Shown: one piece after another, positions 61,755-64,000 of the stretch
How the letters are laid out: each line of letters starts with the position of its first letter
Position numbering within the stretch: the first letter of the stretch is position 1
DNA from: JADGNZ01 sp035995985
GTDB taxonomy: Bacteria > Acidobacteriota > Thermoanaerobaculia > Gp7-AA8
Direction: 5' to 3'
DNA length: 64,000 nucleotides
Assembly: GCA_035995985.1 (NCBI GenBank)
Contig: DASYJY010000035.1
Span: 4,696-68,695, forward strand
Notes under the pieces: model-generated
Told to the model about the DNA's origin: nothing
Databases searched by the model: none
What the model saw: only the letters and a program-made list of their open reading frames with translations
Program-made: the position numbers and the translations under genes

Positions 61755-62969
61755 TTAGATATGTCCCAGCGCATCGACGATCTTCAGCCGCGACGCTTTC
61801 AGTGCGGGAAGGATTGAAGACAACGTCGAGGTGATGACGGCGATGAGGAAGGCGGTGATGAGGATGCCCGGCTGCAGCATCACGCGCAGCGGATAGCCCT
61901 GCGTGTAGCCGGGCGGCGGCGGCAGCATGATGTGCACGCGGTTGATGAGGTTGGAGATCCCGAAGCCGAACAGCAGCCCGGCCACGCCGCCGATCACGCC
62001 GATCATCAGCCCCTCGGCCAGGAAGAGTCTCATAACGGACGCTCGCGTCGTGCCGATGGCCATCATCGTGCCGATCTCGCGCGTCCGTTCGAAGATCGAC
62101 ATCACGATCGTGTTCGCGACGCTGAAGATCACGATCGCGAAGACGACCATCCCGATGAAACCGAAGATGCCGTTATAGAGCGCCACGACCTGGTGGTAGA
62201 ACGTCGCGAGCTGCGACCAATCCTTCATCTCCAATGACCAATGATTCTTCGCGAAGAGCGTGGCGAGATCCGCGCGAACGGCAGCGGTGTCGTCGGTGTC
62301 GTTGAGCATCACCAGCAGGCGCTCCACCTTCGTCGTCTGCAGCAACTGCTGCGCGCCGGCCAGCGGCATCTTGATGGCGCGATCGTCGTACTCCTTCACG
62401 CCGCTCATGAAGATGCCGGCCACGCGCACGTCGATCGCGTTCAGCGAGCCTGATGTCGTGGTCGACATCAGCGTCAGATAGTCGCCCGGCTTCGCGTGCA
62501 TCGACGCGGCGAGGCCACGGCCCAGGATGATGGCGTCGGATTCGTTCGCGGGGAGATCGGTGCCGGCGACGAGGCGCTGCGCATTCATGGCCTTGTCTTC
62601 TTTCGGCTCGACTCCGGTGGCCATGAAGGTCTCGGACTTGTCGCCGTTGCTGACCAGGCCCATGAACGTGATCTGGGCGGTGGTCATGCGTACGCGCTTG
62701 TCGGCTTGGATGGCGCGCCGGAGTTGAGCGACATCCTCCAGCCCGTACTCCAGCGGCTTCTTCGCCTCGGCGCGCTCGAAGCCGGCCTTGTAAATCTGCA
62801 GATGTCCCAGCCGATTGCGAATGGTGCTCTCGCGCAGGCCGTGGAAGGTGATGGCTTTGTAGCCGCCGAAGAGAATCAGCCCGACCGCGCCGAAGACGAT
62901 GACGAGCAGCGTGATGGCCGAGCGGCGGCGATTGCGGAAGACGTTGCGAAGAGCAAGTTTGGTCAGCAT
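61755..62969 (-). CDS. FtsX/MacB-type ABC permease (LolC/E-like)
   Basis: The 404-residue protein has the MacB/LolC topology: helix one right at the N-terminus (SAITLLVIVFGAVGLILFGG), a periplasmic domain of about 230 residues (residues 45-270), and three C-terminal helices (VVFAIVIFSVANTIVMSIFE, LMIGVIGGVAGLLFGFGISN and ILITAFLIAVITSTLSSILP). FERTREIGTMMAIGTTRASV is the coupling motif for the ATPase. With LolD upstream and a LolA-like protein downstream, it probably extracts a lipoprotein or lipid from the inner membrane. Confidence 0.93.
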   Translation of the reverse strand: MLTKLALRNVFRNRRRSAITLLVIVFGAVGLILFGGYKAITFHGLRESTIRNRLGHLQIYKAGFERAEAKKPLEYGLEDVAQLRRAIQADKRVRMTTAQITFMGLVSNGDKSETFMATGVEPKEDKAMNAQRLVAGTDLPANESDAIILGRGLAASMHAKPGDYLTLMSTTTSGSLNAIDVRVAGIFMSGVKEYDDRAIKMPLAGAQQLLQTTKVERLLVMLNDTDDTAAVRADLATLFAKNHWSLEMKDWSQLATFYHQVVALYNGIFGFIGMVVFAIVIFSVANTIVMSIFERTREIGTMMAIGTTRASVMRLFLAEGLMIGVIGGVAGLLFGFGISNLINRVHIMLPPPPGYTQGYPLRVMLQPGILITAFLIAVITSTLSSILPALKASRLKIVDALGHI

Positions 62970-62980
62970 GTTCGTTCCTT

Positions 62981-63688
62981 TTATGAAGCGCGCGCTTCGA
63001 GCAGCGCCTCGTTTACGAGCGCTCCGTCGTGCATGCGGATGCAGCGTCCGGCGCGCGACATCAGCGCTGGATCGTGCGTGGCGAAGATGAAGGTGCAGCG
63101 CGTTCGGGCGTTGATGTCTTCGACGAGGTCGAGAATCTTCGCGGCGGTGACGGAGTCGAGATTCGCAGTCGGCTCGTCGGCCAGGACGAGTTTCGGCTGG
63201 CCGGCCATGGCCCGCGCGATGGCCACGCGCTGCCGCTGTCCGCCCGAAAGCTGGTCGGGACGCTGGCGGGCCTGATCGCTCAGTCCGACTTGCTCCAGCC
63301 AATCGAGCACGCGCTTGCGGCGCGCCGCGGCGGGAACGTGCTGCAGCAGCAGCGGGTACTCGACGTTCTCGTATGCGGTGAGCACCGGAATCAGATTGAA
63401 GGTCTGAAAGATGAAGCCGAGGGTGTCGCGGCGGGTGGATGCCAAACGATGCAGCGGGACGGGCGTAACGTCGATGCCATCGATCAGAATCCTTCCCGAG
63501 TCAGGCTTGTCGATACAGCCGATGACGTTGAGCAGCGTGGTCTTGCCGCTGCCGGACGGGCCTGCCAGCGCCAGAAAATCGCCGTGGTCGACGTCGAGCG
63601 AGACGCCCGTCAGCGCGCGCACATTCACGCGTCCCAGCGGGTAGGTTCGCGCCACATCGAGCAGTCGTACGAGAGGTTGTAGGTGCAT
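62981..63688 (-). CDS. lolD: LolD/MacB-type ABC ATPase
   Basis: The 235-residue ATPase has Walker A GPSGSGKTTLL, Q loop FIFQTFNLIPVLTAYENVEY, signature LSGGQRQRVAIARAMAG, Walker B LVLADEPTANLD and H loop FATHDP. The LIPVLTAYENVEYPL stretch is typical of the MacB/LolD subfamily that powers FtsX-type permeases. It is the first gene of the operon that runs to 58094, 11 bp before the permease gene. Cargo is not known. Confidence 0.95.
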   Translation of the reverse strand: MHLQPLVRLLDVARTYPLGRVNVRALTGVSLDVDHGDFLALAGPSGSGKTTLLNVIGCIDKPDSGRILIDGIDVTPVPLHRLASTRRDTLGFIFQTFNLIPVLTAYENVEYPLLLQHVPAAARRKRVLDWLEQVGLSDQARQRPDQLSGGQRQRVAIARAMAGQPKLVLADEPTANLDSVTAAKILDLVEDINARTRCTFIFATHDPALMSRAGRCIRMHDGALVNEALLEARAS

Positions 63689-63857
63689 CGGTATCTCCTT
63701 CGCCGCCCAATCTAGGCGTCCGCCGGAGGCACCGCATGTGCAGGAAGAACGGAGTCCGCATCATGACTTTCGGCATACACACCGAAAATCGACGTTTGAC
63801 GCGGAGAGTGCGGTAGAGCACAATCGCGCGAAAACGTAGTAGGAGAGGAACAAACGA

Positions 63858-64000
63858 ATGGCGACAACGAGCAAGAAGAAGAGCGGCGGCAGCGGGCTGT
63901 CCGCGTTAGTTACCCCGAGCAGCGATCTGTCGGCAATCGTCGGCAGCAACCCGATGCCGCGCAGCGAGATCACCAAGAAGGTGTGGGACTACATTAAGGC
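63858..64000 (+). CDS. SWIB/MDM2-domain protein, N-terminal fragment (3' end outside window)
   Basis: The visible 47 residues begin MATTSKKKSGGSGLSALVTP and continue with SSDLSAIVGSNPMPRSEITK KVWDYIK, which matches the start of a SWIB domain as found in small bacterial chromatin-associated proteins, including those of Chlamydiae. The ATG at 63858 is preceded by AGGAGAGGAAC. Its promoter lies in the 170-bp gap shared with lolD. The full length cannot be seen. Confidence 0.85.
   Translation, partial: MATTSKKKSGGSGLSALVTPSSDLSAIVGSNPMPRSEITKKVWDYIK

Overview
The window is GC-rich bacterial chromosome from a Gram-negative, didermal organism. It encodes a secretin, an OmpA-like lipoprotein, a LolA-like carrier and TonB-type domains. 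Lineage markers point to Acidobacteriota: a VWFA-related acidobacterial-type protein (51174-52142), a Ser/Thr kinase fused to WD40/TolB-like propellers (37925-40579), S9 and S46 peptidases, and a GreA with a very long N-terminal extension. This placement is inferred from gene content; there is no rRNA or tRNA in the window.

Layout. 1-5.3 kb: a TPR protein tail, an S9 peptidase, a peroxide-defence operon (Fur/PerR-like regulator, ahpC, ahpD) with a palindromic operator, and a type II toxin-antitoxin pair whose PIN toxin is frameshifted. 5.3-7.4 kb: an M16 peptidase and a divergent methyltransferase. 7.4-28.6 kb: a large type IV pilus / type II secretion region, almost all on the minus strand. 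Its first block is GspF/PilC, GspE/PilB, PilM, PilN, PilO, a PilP-like protein with a thrombospondin type 3 calcium motif, a secretin lipoprotein, and three consecutive GspG-like pseudopilins. Next to it lie a divergent REC-GGDEF protein and a second block of minor pseudopilins, including a 1317-residue one, then a PilS-like sensor kinase and a prepilin peptidase. 28.6-31.8 kb: a HExxH protein, an RsbW/RsbV partner-switching pair and a lipoprotein. 31.8-37.6 kb: a glycine-rich RRM protein flanked by two paralogous secreted proteins, LepA, a GNAT acetyltransferase and an S46 peptidase. 37.7-46.7 kb: a VapB-like remnant, the kinase, an oxidoreductase, ferredoxin, the GreA fusion, ankyrin protein, quinone oxidoreductase. 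46.7-50.5 kb: an ABC exporter, exonuclease III and a frameshifted Uma2 nuclease gene. 50.5-58 kb: OmpA/VWA, YkgJ, a predicted PD-(D/E)xK protein, MoaE, Nudix, MBL hydrolase, a divergent DapB, ArgF, and an SH3-TonB protein. 58-63.7 kb: one minus-strand operon of LolD-type ATPase, FtsX-type permease, LolA-like carrier, outer-membrane barrel, histidine kinase and LuxR-type regulator. A SWIB-domain gene begins at the right edge.

The most unusual signals are: (i) at least six different families of short intergenic elements, most of them inverted pairs whose arms are degenerate tandem repeats of about 7-10 bp, several abutting stop codons; (ii) the atypical pilus parts (calcium-motif PilP, giant minor pseudopilin, triplicated GspG, secretin with an extra C-terminal domain); (iii) the self-contained lipoprotein-sorting-like operon with its own two-component system; (iv) decay by single-base deletions in two accessory genes.
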